Assembly (NCBI GenBank): GCA_035772735.1
Contig: JASDFA010000010.1
Coordinates: forward strand, 135,907,001-135,971,000
Length of the DNA: 64,000 nucleotides
Direction of reading: 5' to 3'
DNA from: Datura wrightii
Taxonomy: Eukaryota; Streptophyta; Magnoliopsida; Solanales; Solanaceae
The notes below the pieces were generated by a model. It was given only the letters and a program-made list of their open reading frames with translations. It was not told the DNA's origin and searched no databases. This document shows, piece after piece, positions 45,066 to 55,824 of the stretch (position 1 is the first letter of the stretch; each line of letters begins with the position of its first letter). A program made the translations under genes and the position numbers.

Positions 45066-46984
45066 ACAGGGAGTTCCACCACCCGAAATTTTTGTGCTTT
45101 TAAATTTTTTGTGAACACTGGGGACAGTGTTCGATTTAAGTGTGGGGTGGGGAGTAACTAGGAGCTGGGGCTGGGCTGATTTGCTGTAGGTTCTTCCTTT
45201 GTTTTGTTTGTATGTTTATGTTTCCCTGTGGTTGTGAGTGCAAACTGATTTGTATTTGTATCTGTACATATTTTTGTGGTAATTGATGTGTGTTGTGAAA
45301 GGTTGTGGTTGCCAGTGTAAAAATTTTGTAAATTTTGTAAATATTTTTTCTCTATCGAAATGATCGATATTTTTAAAATTTTTGCGAAAATATTTTGTAC
45401 ATAGTAAAATATTTTGGAAATATTTTTCCATCGAAATGATCGATGTGTTGCAAAATTTTTTGATTTTTATTTTTGGGTTTCTCGGAGTTTGTTTTCGGTT
45501 CTTTTACCGAGAATAGTCCCATTGAACCAATGTCATAGTTAGGGATCGTTCCCTATGATGGATGGATGACGACCGTCTTAAGGGAAATGTAGTCGGTAGG
45601 AGTAGTGATTTTAATTAGTTTTCGGTTTTTTTCTTTCTTTGGTGGATTGCATCACTGAACCTGTAGTTACTATATGGTTGTGAAATTTTGGTTGCGTGTT
45701 GTAACTGATATTCAAAATGTAAAAGTGATTCGTATGAAAGCATGCAATTTTGTAAATATGTTGAGTTACCTAAGCTGTAGAATTCAATTCGGTGTGATTG
45801 AGGCTTAATTTTTAAATTCATGTAATTCGCTAATTAAAGAGTCTGTGAATGCATCTTGAATCGAGCATGTGCATAAAGTGTGAAGTGAGGTATTGTTATT
45901 CCATGCTATTGTGGAGTGTCTAGAACTTTCCTGGTGTGTGTACAAAACGAAATGAAGGAAGTGTAGTGTTGGAAAGGATGTAGGCATTTCTTTGTTTTAA
46001 CCGAGAGTTTCTATTTTTTTTTCTTGTCATACTCTACCTTTTTATGTGATTGTATACCCTAGTCAGCCCGTTGAGCCTTTAGCCGATTATTTCTTTCTTT
46101 TGTCCAAAATTGTATAAACTAACCTTTATTCCTTCTTTTCAAGAGCCGTAAAGTCTATACAAAACTCTTAAGCGCTTAAGAAGAACAGAAGAATTTTCCC
46201 AAAGTGTCAAAGAGTGAGAATAGTGGAAAGAAAAAGAAAAGAAGAGTGAGGAAAGAAAATAAGAGGTTGAAGAGGCACTTGTTATAATGAAATGATAATG
46301 AAGGTGCATGAAAAACCTTTGTGTCATGTCAAGTGTGTTTGATGAAATGGGCCATACGAAAGTAAACCAGCATGAATGGGATGATGAAAAAAAAAAGAAA
46401 AGAGAAAAACAATGTTCATGAGTTGATGGGAATGTGTTGAAAAGGTGCTTAAGGATGCTAGTGACTATTATTGGCTAATCCAATATATACTAGTTCCATA
46501 GCTTTCATTACAACCCATTAAAGTCCTACTTGATCTTACATTGCATTTCTTTATATTAGTGGAGTAATACACTAAGGGCAAGCCTATGGGTCATGACATG
46601 ATGCATGTGAATTCTTTTGGGAGAGAGACTGAAATTAATTTCTACAGGCCCCTACTTGAATGTTTGTGAGTCGCATGAACACAAAGGGGAAGATTCTCTT
46701 GAGTTGTGAGGGCACATGCTTGATGAAAGATTGATTTTCGTGTCGGATATCTTGATTAGCTGATTTGCATGAGTTTGCCGATATCGAGGGTCGATTCTTA
46801 AAGTCTAGGAAGTCTTGATGTATTAAAGGTAATTGCATTGTTAAGACCATGCATGTTTTCTTGATGATTTATAGAATTGAATAATCGGTATGACCGTAGC
46901 ATAAATTGTCGCACCATAGTGGCAAAGGTTGGGATGTAATTTGCATGAGTTGTGTATGTGTTGTTCGAGGACGAACAAGGATTT
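45066..46984 (+). other. Element F 3' noncoding region
   Basis: No gene is seen. Contents: AAGTGTGGGGT at 45138, like the polypurine site at 46985; a 15-bp direct repeat ATCGAAATGATCGAT at 45354-45368 and 45430-45444; a purine-rich stretch 46190-46265; TACAACCCATTAAAGTCCTA at 46509-46528, which resembles the D 3' region (8415-8443, other strand). Long noncoding 3' regions are common in Athila-type elements. Confidence 0.65.
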
Positions 46985-46998
46985 AAGTGTGGGGTAAG
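46985..46998 (+). other. Element F polypurine tract
   Basis: AAGTGTGGGGTAAG directly precedes the 3' LTR. Further AAGTGTGGGGT copies at 43751-43761 and 45138-45148 bracket the cargo ORF. Confidence 0.65.
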
Positions 46999-48426
46999 TA
47001 ATCTTGGGCAGATTTATATGCCCAAGTGATACTCAAACGTATCATTTTCATCTTGTTTATTGTGCAATATGTATACATTTTCATGTAATTGGTAATAAAA
47101 TGTGAATTTATACTAACCAACATGTTTAGCATTGTTTTGCAGGTAAAACATGATTTTTAGGAGCTAAAATGCATGTTGGAACAATATCGGAGTTGGACTT
47201 GGATGCGAGCATGGAAAAGACATTGGAATGCACAATGTAAAGGGGCTCCGCGATGGAGCCGTGCCACGCTACCATCGCGGAGGCACACTGCATGGAGGAT
47301 GAATTAATTTGGCAATTTCCAGTGAAGCCTCGCGACAGCTCCGTGGCACGGAGGCAAACCTCCGCGTTGCATGTCGTGCCACGTTGAGGCTATATTCCCG
47401 AACCCTGGATTTCCAGTGAGGGTACGCGTCCACGCCGTGTCACGGAGGCAGTGCTCCGCGTTGGCCTCCGTGACACGTTGCTTGTTATTCCGGGAAAATT
47501 TCCCAGTAGTATAAATAGAACACTTAGGCTTATTTTTAATAAAATTCAGACTTGGTGGAGCAAGGACGTGGGTTAGAGGCAGTGGAGGGACGAAAAAGCT
47601 AAGGGATTTTCTCTCTTCCTTTCTTCTTTCAATCAATTGTTTGTATGACTAACACTTGTTTTAGGATGATTAATCCACAAATGAGTGGCTAATTCTCTTC
47701 CTTGTTGAGGTTTTGAACAATGGTGATGAATTTTGATTGTTAATTATATGGTTTTCTTCTTCTTCTTCCATGTTGTTCTATTAATTCTTGTTCTTACTGC
47801 ATTAGTGTGTGGCCGACATTAATGTACATCTAAAAAGTCCAATTTCACTCGAGAGAACACGAAATTGGAAAGTTGTGAATTAATAGGGTATTGTTCTTAA
47901 CTTGATTTGGGAAAATTGGGTTTTTATGTGCTTTCCTGATAGAAATATACTTGAAAGCCATATTAGGTAATTTAGGAATCGGAATTGTATTGCTAGGTCA
48001 TAAATTGCATTTGATCATAGAAATGTAGACGGATGGTTTATGATTCTAAAGTGAGATTAAATACGAGAGTTTTAATCTCTAGGCTAATGTTCTTGGCTAG
48101 CAACTGGAAGAGAAGAATAACCGAATTATGAGTATAATCAAGTTCATTACTTGTTCTTAACCTTGGCATGCTCATATCCATAGTTTCAATTCACAGTAAA
48201 TATTTGTTAATAGTTTTAGTATATAATTTATAAACAAAAATTATTTAACTTTTGGTTACGTTGTTGTCAGCATAATTAGAAGTAAGCTAGAATATAGTAT
48301 ACTTAAGCAATTTTACTTATCCAGAGTCTCCTTGGTTCGATACTTGGCTTACTTAGCCACTTTATTACTTGTTTGACCACGTGCACTTGCGTGTCGGGTT
48401 TAACCTATATAGCAAACCACCGAACA
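46999..48426 (+). repeat. Element F 3' LTR
   Basis: TAATCTTGGG...CCGAACA. It pairs with the 5' LTR at about 97% identity by eye. The first dinucleotide is TA, against TG in the 5' LTR and in the solo LTR, so a terminal base important for integrase has changed. The TATA box is near 47509. Confidence 0.95.
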
Positions 48427-48431
48427 TCCAG

Positions 48432-48800
48432 TGCAGTTGGGGGTACTCAGATAGTTCGTTCTGATCATGGGGCTCGCCCTATTTCTTCTGTTCCATCTCA
48501 GAGACCAGTTATTGAGAAGTTCTTCCATGAGTGTAGTGAGTATGGCCACACACAAATTGTGCCCCAGGTTTGGACAGGGAAGGAAGATTGTTCCACATCC
48601 GGATCCTCGATCTCCGGCACCTATCGGAAGAGGAGGTAGCGCTTTTAGTTAGGATCATCCGCAACTGGGACGAAGTGGTCTGCCGGCTATTAGAAGTGGA
48701 ATTCGGCAGGGCAGAGGACATGCCGAAGTGGGTAGGGGTGGCACCCAGGTAGGTAGAGGGTAGCAAAACCCAACCGGGGTGGTTCTCAGGTAGGAAACCA
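48432..48800 (+). pseudogene. Element J gag, 3' part
   Basis: Continues J gag after the F insertion. A degenerate zinc knuckle region reads FFHECSEYGHT (near 48520), followed by Pro/Arg/Gly-rich sequence PHPDPRSPAPIGRGG (near 48590) and a Gly/Arg/Gln-rich tail. Frames change several times. The usual CxxC start of the knuckle is not intact. Confidence 0.7.
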
Positions 48801-48819
48801 AGCCCATTTCTATGTTTTT

Positions 48820-49280
48820 TCTAGAAGACCAGAGGCAGAGGCTTTAGATGTCGTCATTATAGGTAATATTTTTTCAATGACCGAGTGTCTATGGCTTTGT
48901 TTGACCCATGATCTATATTTTTTACGTGTATTCTTACGTTACTTTGGTTCTAGATCTTGTGTATGATGTGCTTAATACTCCCATCCATGTATCTACTCCT
49001 GTTGGGGATTCTACGTTAGTGGATAGGGTTGTTCATTATTACATTATTGATTTCATGGGATTTGACACTCTGGTAGTCTTAGTGATCATAACATGCTTGA
49101 TTTGATGTGATTTTGGGAATGACCTGGTTGTCCCCTTACCATGCAATTCTGGATTGCTATTCTAAGACTGTCACTTTATCGGGTCCAGATTCATCTAGGA
49201 TGGAGTTGAATGGAATTGTAGCCTTGCTCCGAAGAAATTTATTTCTTATATTTATGCCCGTAAGTTGATAGAGTAGTGTT
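48820..49280 (+). pseudogene. Element J aspartic protease
   Basis: RRPEAEALDVVI (near 48825) precedes the active site, which reads LFDP followed by TGA (48909-48911) where DPGS is expected, so the catalytic Gly codon became a stop. Then come LVYDVLNTPIHVSTPVGDS (near 48955), FMGFDTLVVL (near 49055) and a MTWLSPYHAIL-like block split by frame changes near 49120. Confidence 0.75.
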
Positions 49281-49289
49281 GTTCATCAC

Positions 49290-50250
49290 ATCTGGTGCAT
49301 ATTCAGGACACTAGTTCAGAGGGTCCTTCCATAGAGTCATTCGTGGTTGTTTGTGAATTCTTAGAGGTGTTCCCTGCAGATTTGCCCAGCATGCCGCCGG
49401 ACTGTGACATAGATATTTCTATAGGCTTAGAACCAATAACCCAGTGTATTTCTATTCCTCCATATAGGATGGCACCGGCTGAGTTGAGAGAACTCAAAGA
49501 ATAGTTGTAGGAGTTGCTCAGTAAAGGATTCACTAGAATGATTGTTTCACTAGGGGGAACCTCAGTTCTGTTTTTAAAGAAGGGTGGTAGTATGTGTATG
49601 TGCATCGACTACCGCCTGTTGAACAAGGTAACAATTCGGAATAAGTATCCTCTTGCTCGAATAAATGATCTGTTTGACCAGTTACATGGAGCGACTGTAT
49701 TTTCAAATATTGACTTGAGGTCAGGTTATCACCAATTGAAAATTTGGGCTGAAGATATTCCTAAGAAAGCTTTTCAGACCAGGTATGGTCATTACGAGTT
49801 TTTGGTCATGTCGTTCGGACTCACTAGTGCTCCGACCACGTTCATGAGCCTGATGAATGGTATTTTCAAAGCCTACCTGGATTCCTTTGTTATTGTGTTT
49901 ATTGATGATATCTTGGTGTATTCTAAGACAAATCAGGAGCATGAAAATCATTTAAGGATTATGTTGGGATTGCTGAAGGAGAAGCAATTCTATGAAAATT
50001 TCACCAACTCTGAGTTTTTGTTTGAATCAATGTCCTTTTTGGGGCATTTGGTTTCTAAGGTGGGAATTCGAGTTGATCCACAAAGAGTGGAGGTGGTCGG
50101 GAACTGAGCAAGGCCAAATAATGTGACAGATATCCAGAGTTTTGTGGGGTTGGTTAGTTACTACCTTCAATTATTCAAGGGATTCACCGACATCGCTTTG
50201 GCATTGACCAAGTTGACACAAAAGGATGTGCCCTTCTAGTGGTCAGAGGA
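49290..50250 (+). pseudogene. Element J reverse transcriptase
   Basis: From VFPADLPSMPPDCDIDI (near 49365) through ISIPPYRMAPAELRELKE, two TAG codons (49502, 49508, Gln expected), then an unbroken stretch 49514-50106. That stretch has MCIDYRLLNKVT, NIDLRSGYHQL, FLVMSFGLTSAPTTF, and the catalytic VFIDDILVYS at about 49891-49920 (FIDD in place of YMDD is normal in chromoviruses). After TGA at 50105 (Trp expected) the connection SFVGLVSYYLQLFKGF follows. This is the best-preserved RT domain in the window. Confidence 0.88.
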
Positions 50251-50740
50251 ATGTGAAGCAAGCTTTCATAAACTCAAGACTTTGTTAATCGTAGCACCAA
50301 TTCTAGTGTTACCCTTGGAAGGTAAAGATTTTGTTGCGGATTGTGATGCCTCACGGTCTAGATTGGGTGCGTGTTTATGCAGGAAAGGCAAGTTATTGCG
50401 TATGCATCGAGACAGTTGAAGGTTCATTAAAAGAACTACCTCGCACATGATCTAGAGTTAGCAGCGGTGGTGTTCGCACTGAAAATTTAGAGCCACTGTT
50501 TGTATGCAGCTCGATGTGAGGTTTTGATGGATCATCGCAGCATACATTATGTATTCTCCTAGAAGGATCTAAATTTGAGGTAAAAGAGATGGATGGAGTT
50601 TCTTAAGGATTATGACATCACCATCTATACCACCTAGGAAAGCACAATGTGGTGGCAGACGCGTTGACCAGGAAGACAGTGGGCATGGGCAGTCTGGCTT
50701 CCTTGGAGGCTACTCAATGGCGATGGACAGTAAAGTCCAG
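50251..50740 (+). pseudogene. Element J RNase H
   Basis: FHKLKTLLIVAPILVLP (near 50266) and ADCDASRSRLGACL (near 50335) give the first catalytic Asp. Later blocks in changed frames: ELAAVVFALK, VLMDHRSIHYVF, WMEFLKDYDITI and an ADALTRK-like end (near 50655). At least five stops or shifts. Confidence 0.78.
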
Positions 50741-52080
50741 ACCTTGGCAAATGCTTAGTGAGATTGTCGCTGACCGAAACTAGTGGAGTGTTAGCCAGCC
50801 CTGAGGCTAAATCCTCATTGTTAGAGGGATTCAAAACTAGACAGTTTGAAGATGAAAAACTGGGTAATTTCAGATATGAAGTCCTCTGGGGGGAGGCCAA
50901 GGATGCAGTGTTAGATGATGAAGGGGTCTTAAGAATAAAGGGGAGGGTGTGTGTTTCCCGAGTCGGTGAGCTAATTAAACTCTCTTGGCAGAAGCTCACA
51001 TCTTGAGGTGCTCCATTCACCCAGAGTCACGAAGCTGTACCACGATCTAAAACAACATTATTGGTGGGGTAGGATGAAGAGAGAGATTTTGGACTATGTG
51101 GCTCAGTGTTTAAATTGTCAACATGTGAAATATGAGTACCAAAAGCGTAGAGGAGTAATCAGCTAATGCCTATCACCGAGTGGAAATGGGAGAGGATAGC
51201 TATGGACTTTGTGGTCGGTCTTCCCAAGACTTTGGGGATGTTTGACTCAATTTCGGTCATAGTGGACAGGTTGACCAAGTTTGCTCATTTCTTGTCGGTC
51301 CAGGTGACTTACAATACGGAGAAACTATCCAAGCTATACGTGAAGGAATTTATTCAGTTACATGGGGTGCCTGTTTCAATTGTTTCGGACAGGGGCATTT
51401 AGTTTACTTACCATTTTTGGAGGACCTTGCAGACCGAGTTTGGTACAAGGTTGGACTTGAGCACAGCCTTTCATCCTCAAACAAATGGACAATCGGAACG
51501 AACTGGTCTAATGTTGGAGGACATGCTCCGAGCATGTGTGATAGACTTCGGGGGTCATTGGGATAAATTCATACCCTTGACAGAGTTTGCCTATAACAAT
51601 AGCTACCACTCTAGCATCGGTATGGCACCTTTTAAAGCCTTGTATGGGAGAAAGTGCAGGTCTCCAATTGGGTTGCTTGATGCGTTTGAGGTGAGGCCTT
51701 GGGGGATAGATTTGTTAAAGAAGTCCTTGGAAAAGTTTTGAATAAGTCAAGACCGTCTGGTAGTTGCTCAGAGTAAGCAGAAGCAGTATGCAGACAAGAA
51801 AGTCAGGGACATGGAGTTCATGGAAGGGGAGCAAGTGCTGCTCAACGTGTCCCCCATGAAGGGGGTGATGAGGTATGGAAAGTGTGGAAAGCTCAGCCCG
51901 TGGTATATTGGGCCATTTGAAATATTTCGACGTGTAGGGGAAGTGGCTTATAAGCTGGCATTGCCGCCAGGATTGTCTGGAGTGCATCCAACATTTCATG
52001 TGTTTATGTTGAAAATACCATGGGGATGGAACGTATATCATCAAGTTTTACTCTGTGCTGCTGGATGAGAATCTATCATT
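50741..52080 (+). pseudogene. Element J integrase
   Basis: Zinc region decayed (AHILRCSIHPESRSCTT-like near 50995, LNCQHVKYE near 51110). The catalytic core is clear: WKWERIAMDFVVGLP (51178), VDRLTKFAHF (51262), IVSDRGI (51382), TAG at 51400 (Gln expected), HPQTNGQSERTGLMLEDML (near 51473; Glu of the DDE triad present), AYNNSYHSSIGMAPF and YGRKCRSPIG (near 51650). The C-terminal domain with MKGVMRYGKCGKLSPWYIGPFE lies at 51856-51921 (named only as a block). Stops at 51739 and 52066. Confidence 0.88.
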
Positions 52081-52084
52081 TAAG

Positions 52085-52250
52085 GAGGAGCCTGTGGCGA
52101 TATTGTCTAGAGAGGTTCGAAAGCTGAGGTCCAAGGAGATTCTGATAGTAAAATTCTAGTGGAAGAACCGTCTAGTGGAAGAAGCCACTTGGGAGACCGA
52201 AGCTGATATGCGGGTCAAATATCCCCAATTATTCATAGAATATGATATGT
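52085..52250 (+). pseudogene. Element J chromodomain-like C-terminus
   Basis: In sequence order: EVRKLRSKEIL..VKF, a stop, WKNRLVEEATWETEADM..KYPQLF. This is the shortened chromodomain-like tail of Tekay-type integrases, thought to direct insertion into heterochromatin. One stop at about 52157. Confidence 0.75.
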
Positions 52251-52309
52251 ATCCTTCCTACTTTAGTATAGACCATTCGGGGATGAACGGTATTTTAATT
52301 TGTATCAGA

Positions 52310-54118
52310 TGTAATGACTCGGACGCCGTTACAGGATAGTTAAGGGCATAGAACACAGAAAACTGACTAAGGATAATATAGGGAGGTTGTGAAATAAACT
52401 AAGTATAGAACTATGCAATTTCAGGTAGCTACTAGTCCCAAAGGACCGCTGTAGTGGTGGGATTCCCACTGCAGCGAGACCATGTTAGTGGTAGGAGTCC
52501 CTCCACAATGAAATAAGGGAGTAACCATTGGAACAGTCGCAACAACCCTAAGGCCACTGTAGTGGGTCCACTGCAGTGGAAGTGTGACCACTGCAATAGA
52601 CAGGAGTCATAAAGTTGGTTTTAAGTGGGAATTACGGGGTTTTACCCCATTATTATCAAAAAATCGATCAGAAGGGCTAAGGGACTGAAAATTTCTCCAG
52701 AGCAGTGAACTACTGTCCGAAGGTAAGAGTCTCAATTCTCCTACACCTACTTCGATTAGTGTTGATCATAGATTGCTTGTGGATCTTTAATGGTGGAAGT
52801 TATAGAGAGAACCCTAGTTGATGAACTAGGGCTGAGATTGTAGGGAATTAATGGGTGGGTTGATTGTTAAAAATTTGAGTAATGTTTACTCCCTAGGGTC
52901 CCTCTTGTTAATGTTGATGGGTTAGATAAGGTAGGGACCTAGAACTAGGTGGAAGGGAAGGGTTTTCTATTAAATTGCCCTAAAAAGAGAAGGCTTTGAT
53001 CAAATTAGGCACTATCTTGACGAGTGATTAACCAATGATTATATGTGGGTAGATTTCAAACAATTTGAAGCATTGTGGAAGGGAAGAGCTCCTGCAGAGT
53101 AGCAAAGATGATAATTTCGAGTAATTGAGGTGGGTAGACCTATATAATGGAATGTATAGTGTGCAATGTGGATATACAATTGGTCTTCATACGTTTACGT
53201 GATATGTGAGTCTACTGTTGATAATTTATCTCAAGAATGTGACTATGATATGAAATTGAACTGTGATGACTTGCTTGAAAGATTGTGTATATGATAATGT
53301 AATTACCTGTGATGATTGTTTAGTAAATTGATCACACTCTATTAATGAGAGAATTGATAATGGCTTATTTGAGATGTAGATTGTAACTTTCTATATGATG
53401 AAATGATGCATTTGATATGTCTTTTATCAGAATGATGAATGAAAAGATTTAACATTCTAAAATGAGAGGCTCGAGCTCTAGCGGAGTATCCGGGCGAGCG
53501 GATAACATTATTTGACTGGCTCGTGTCTAAGGGGAGCATCCGGACGAGCTTATGAGTGGGTGCAGCTGCCACGCCAGCACAGTACATGGATTTCTAAAGT
53601 CCCCTATAGTTCATAACTGGATTGGCATAAATAAGACCTCTGGCATGTGTGTACATATTTCATATGGTTGAGAGATAAGGGAATATGGTGGAGGTGTGTG
53701 CCCGTCATGTTACCCTTGGCTGTGTTGTTTGCGTATTCTTTGTAATTCCATTTATGTTCACGAGGTGGATGTGAAACGTGGTACAAGAATGTGCAATGTA
53801 TCATGGATTTGATGTGAGATGATAAAAACAAACATGGTTTTAGTGCTAAGTGTGACTTTGACACCATGTGTAGTTATTGAGTAGTTGTTGCTATGAATAA
53901 CTAAGGAATTGTAGCTCTTAATAGATAATGCGATTGTTGTTTTATTATAGTTGTTTGATGGATCTATTGAGTATGTGAAATATTAAACTGTTGAGCTAAT
54001 GAATTGTGGGATGGATGAACTGAGAAGAGTGTAGCAGGTTGACCTACTGCCTACGTAATGTCGCTGGAGCGGAAACATTTTCACTATGGCAAGACTGCTG
54101 TAGCGGACAAGTGACAAC
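52310..54118 (+). repeat. Element J 3' LTR, truncated
   Basis: Starts TGTAATGACTCGG and follows the 5' LTR (35090-36907) until GACAAGTGAC at about 54117, then changes to K sequence. The last 510 bp, including the TATA box, are absent. The array at 52435-52615 equals that of the 5' LTR at 35210-35395. No gene. Confidence 0.85.
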
Positions 54119-55553
54119 TTGTTATACCGGAAGCCCAAAGATCAGACTCGTGAGTTGAACGGAGAAAAACTCAAAATGGGCAACAAGTATCAGGACGGGT
54201 CGTGAGGTGACCCGTGAGAGCTGCCCACAAGTCATGATATGACTCATGGGGAGGCCAGGTGAGGAGTTTGGAAGTTTGGGAAACAGGATCCCCACGGGCA
54301 TGACCACGACTCGTGGTTTGACCCCACGAGTCGTTAGGTCAGTCATAGGGTGGGTGAGTGAGAAGATAGAAGGAAGACAAGCAGTGTACTTGATGGGAGG
54401 ACCGCACGGATCGTGGTCAGTCCCTACGATTTGTGGGAACAGTCGTGGCCAAGCAGGAAATAATTTTGTTGAAACTAAGACAGTGCACTTCATAGATGGT
54501 GACCACAAGTCGTGGTCACCAGGCAATGAGTCGTCAAGTCTTCCATTATGAGCCAAGCAGACCTGTTGAGCAGTGTAGTTCATGGACCATGCCATGAGTC
54601 ATGGACAGAGGGGACGAGTTTTTAGGTCCCTCGTTAGGACCACCTGATAGTTATTTTCGGTGAATTTAGTATGGGCTTTTCCATAATTCCAAAGTTCCTA
54701 ACGCCTAAACTACATAGTTTTGAGTTATGAATAGTGAATTTTAAATGGGTTAAGTTCATTTTAGGCCTTATTTATTCATTCATGCAGGGTAGAAGACTAG
54801 AGAGGGTGATCAAGCCTAGCATTCTTCAATTTCCCTTCAAATTCTTATTGGGCATCTAAAGAAGTGCAAGAATCAGCTACCAACAGGTATGTAGGGTTAT
54901 GAATGGGTGATTTCTTTCACACCCATGCCCAAATCCCTCTCGAAATCATGAATGTTCTATGACAATATATGGTGTTTTAACTCAATGCATAAATTTCCAA
55001 ATTCTGTACATGGGTATGATTTAAATATGTTTTTACCAATGAATTATGAAGCATGGGAAATCATTATAATGTTTTCAATTAGAAATTATGTTTCTAGCTT
55101 TATGAATTAAAATCCCATTGATGAAAAGTTCATGAAAGATGAAATTTCTGATGAATGTATGATGATGATAAGATATTATGATGAAAAACATGTTTTCAAG
55201 CTACCCATGTTAATAATCATGGTTTCGATATGAATTGAGTATTTTCAAGTATGATAAAGCTTTGGGAAATGCCCACATGTTCAATGTATGATTGATGATT
55301 TCTCGAATTAAGCTTACCATATGGTTTTGGAGTTAGACTCCTAATTATCTATCAGTTTGTGGTATGGTTTGAGTTAAATCTTCTCATATACATGATTTGA
55401 TATTTGAGATGTATTTGATGATTGAGCTTTGTCAATAGACGATGTCGAGCTTCGTTGAATAATTATGTAGAGCATATGCATGTTTTTTGGAGTAGTGTGT
55501 AGCACCGAGCAGGGTAGGGTCGATCACCCTATGCCTCAAAACTATGTGCCAAC
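54119..55553 (+). repeat. Element K: LTR fragment of another family
   Basis: No gene is seen. The left third (54130-54645) is an array of ACGACTCGT / ACGAGTCGT-like words, including CACGAGTCGTTAGGTC at 54325, which is also found in the D LTR at 25318. A TATA-like TTATTTATTC follows near 54770, then a leader-like stretch with AACAGGTATGTAGGG (near 54880), so the fragment probably reads plus. Its left end is cut at J and its right end by element C at 55554. Family assignment is uncertain; the general layout resembles chromovirus LTRs. Confidence 0.55.
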
Positions 55554-55634
55554 TGTTACACCCCATAAATTTCTAACAATTAGTCGGTCTATTCGTACGT
55601 TGGTTAAGAGTATTAGAGTGCAATACATACAAGA

Positions 55635-55824
55635 AAGGGGCTCGGGGGAAGGTCGAACGTGCATAGAGTCGGGACCGCGCGGGCGAAGGCCAAACCAATT
55701 GCCTAAAGGGGCAACATGGCACGGACCATCCCTGGCGCATTAGGCTCCGTGGCACGGCGCAGAATCGGCGCGTTGGGGTCTGTTCCATGGACCCCCTGTC
55801 CACCACCCAAATTATATATATATT
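55635..55824 (+). promoter_or_regulatory. Element C LTR promoter: GC-rich array and TATA box
   Basis: Words such as GGCTCCGTGGCACGGCGC, TGGCGCATTAGG and GGCGCGTTGGGG at 55700-55785 precede TTATATATATATT at 55812-55824. CTCCGTGGCACGG is also present in the F LTR (near 38860) although the LTRs are otherwise unrelated. The 3' LTR copy is at 62985-63090. Confidence 0.6.

Larger units (their letters stand above)
38511..48426 (+). mobile_element. Element F: non-autonomous gag-protease element with cargo ORF and internal promoter
   Basis: Complete element of 9.9 kb with LTRs of 1427 and 1428 bp. The target duplication tccag is at 38506-38510 and 48427-48431. Internal order: perfect-looking tRNA-Asp PBS, gag, protease (to 42472), hairpin 42515, an LTR-like promoter repeat 42780-42950, a candidate intron 43137-43839, an ORF to 45065, a 3' noncoding region and a polypurine site. 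No RT, RNase H or integrase sequence is present anywhere in it. By eye the LTRs differ at roughly 37-40 positions, about 97% identity, which makes it the youngest insertion that can be judged here. It needs pol from another element. Confidence 0.93.
35090..54118 (+). mobile_element. Element J: chromovirus (Tekay/Del-like), split by element F
   Basis: Order: 5' LTR 35090-37417, PBS-like site, gag 37467-38510, then after the inserted F element (38511-48426, target duplication tccag) the rest of gag, protease, RT, RNase H, integrase and chromodomain-like tail to about 52250, and a 3' LTR from 52310 truncated at 54118. The RT block is open for 197 codons; all other parts have stops. J lies in element H. 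LTR copies differ at many positions, so J is older than F, as the nesting requires. Confidence 0.88.

Noticed and set aside
44138..45118. Several overlapping open frames on both strands between 44.1 and 45.1 kb
   Set aside because: They are other-frame shadows of the long F cargo ORF in a GC-rich region.
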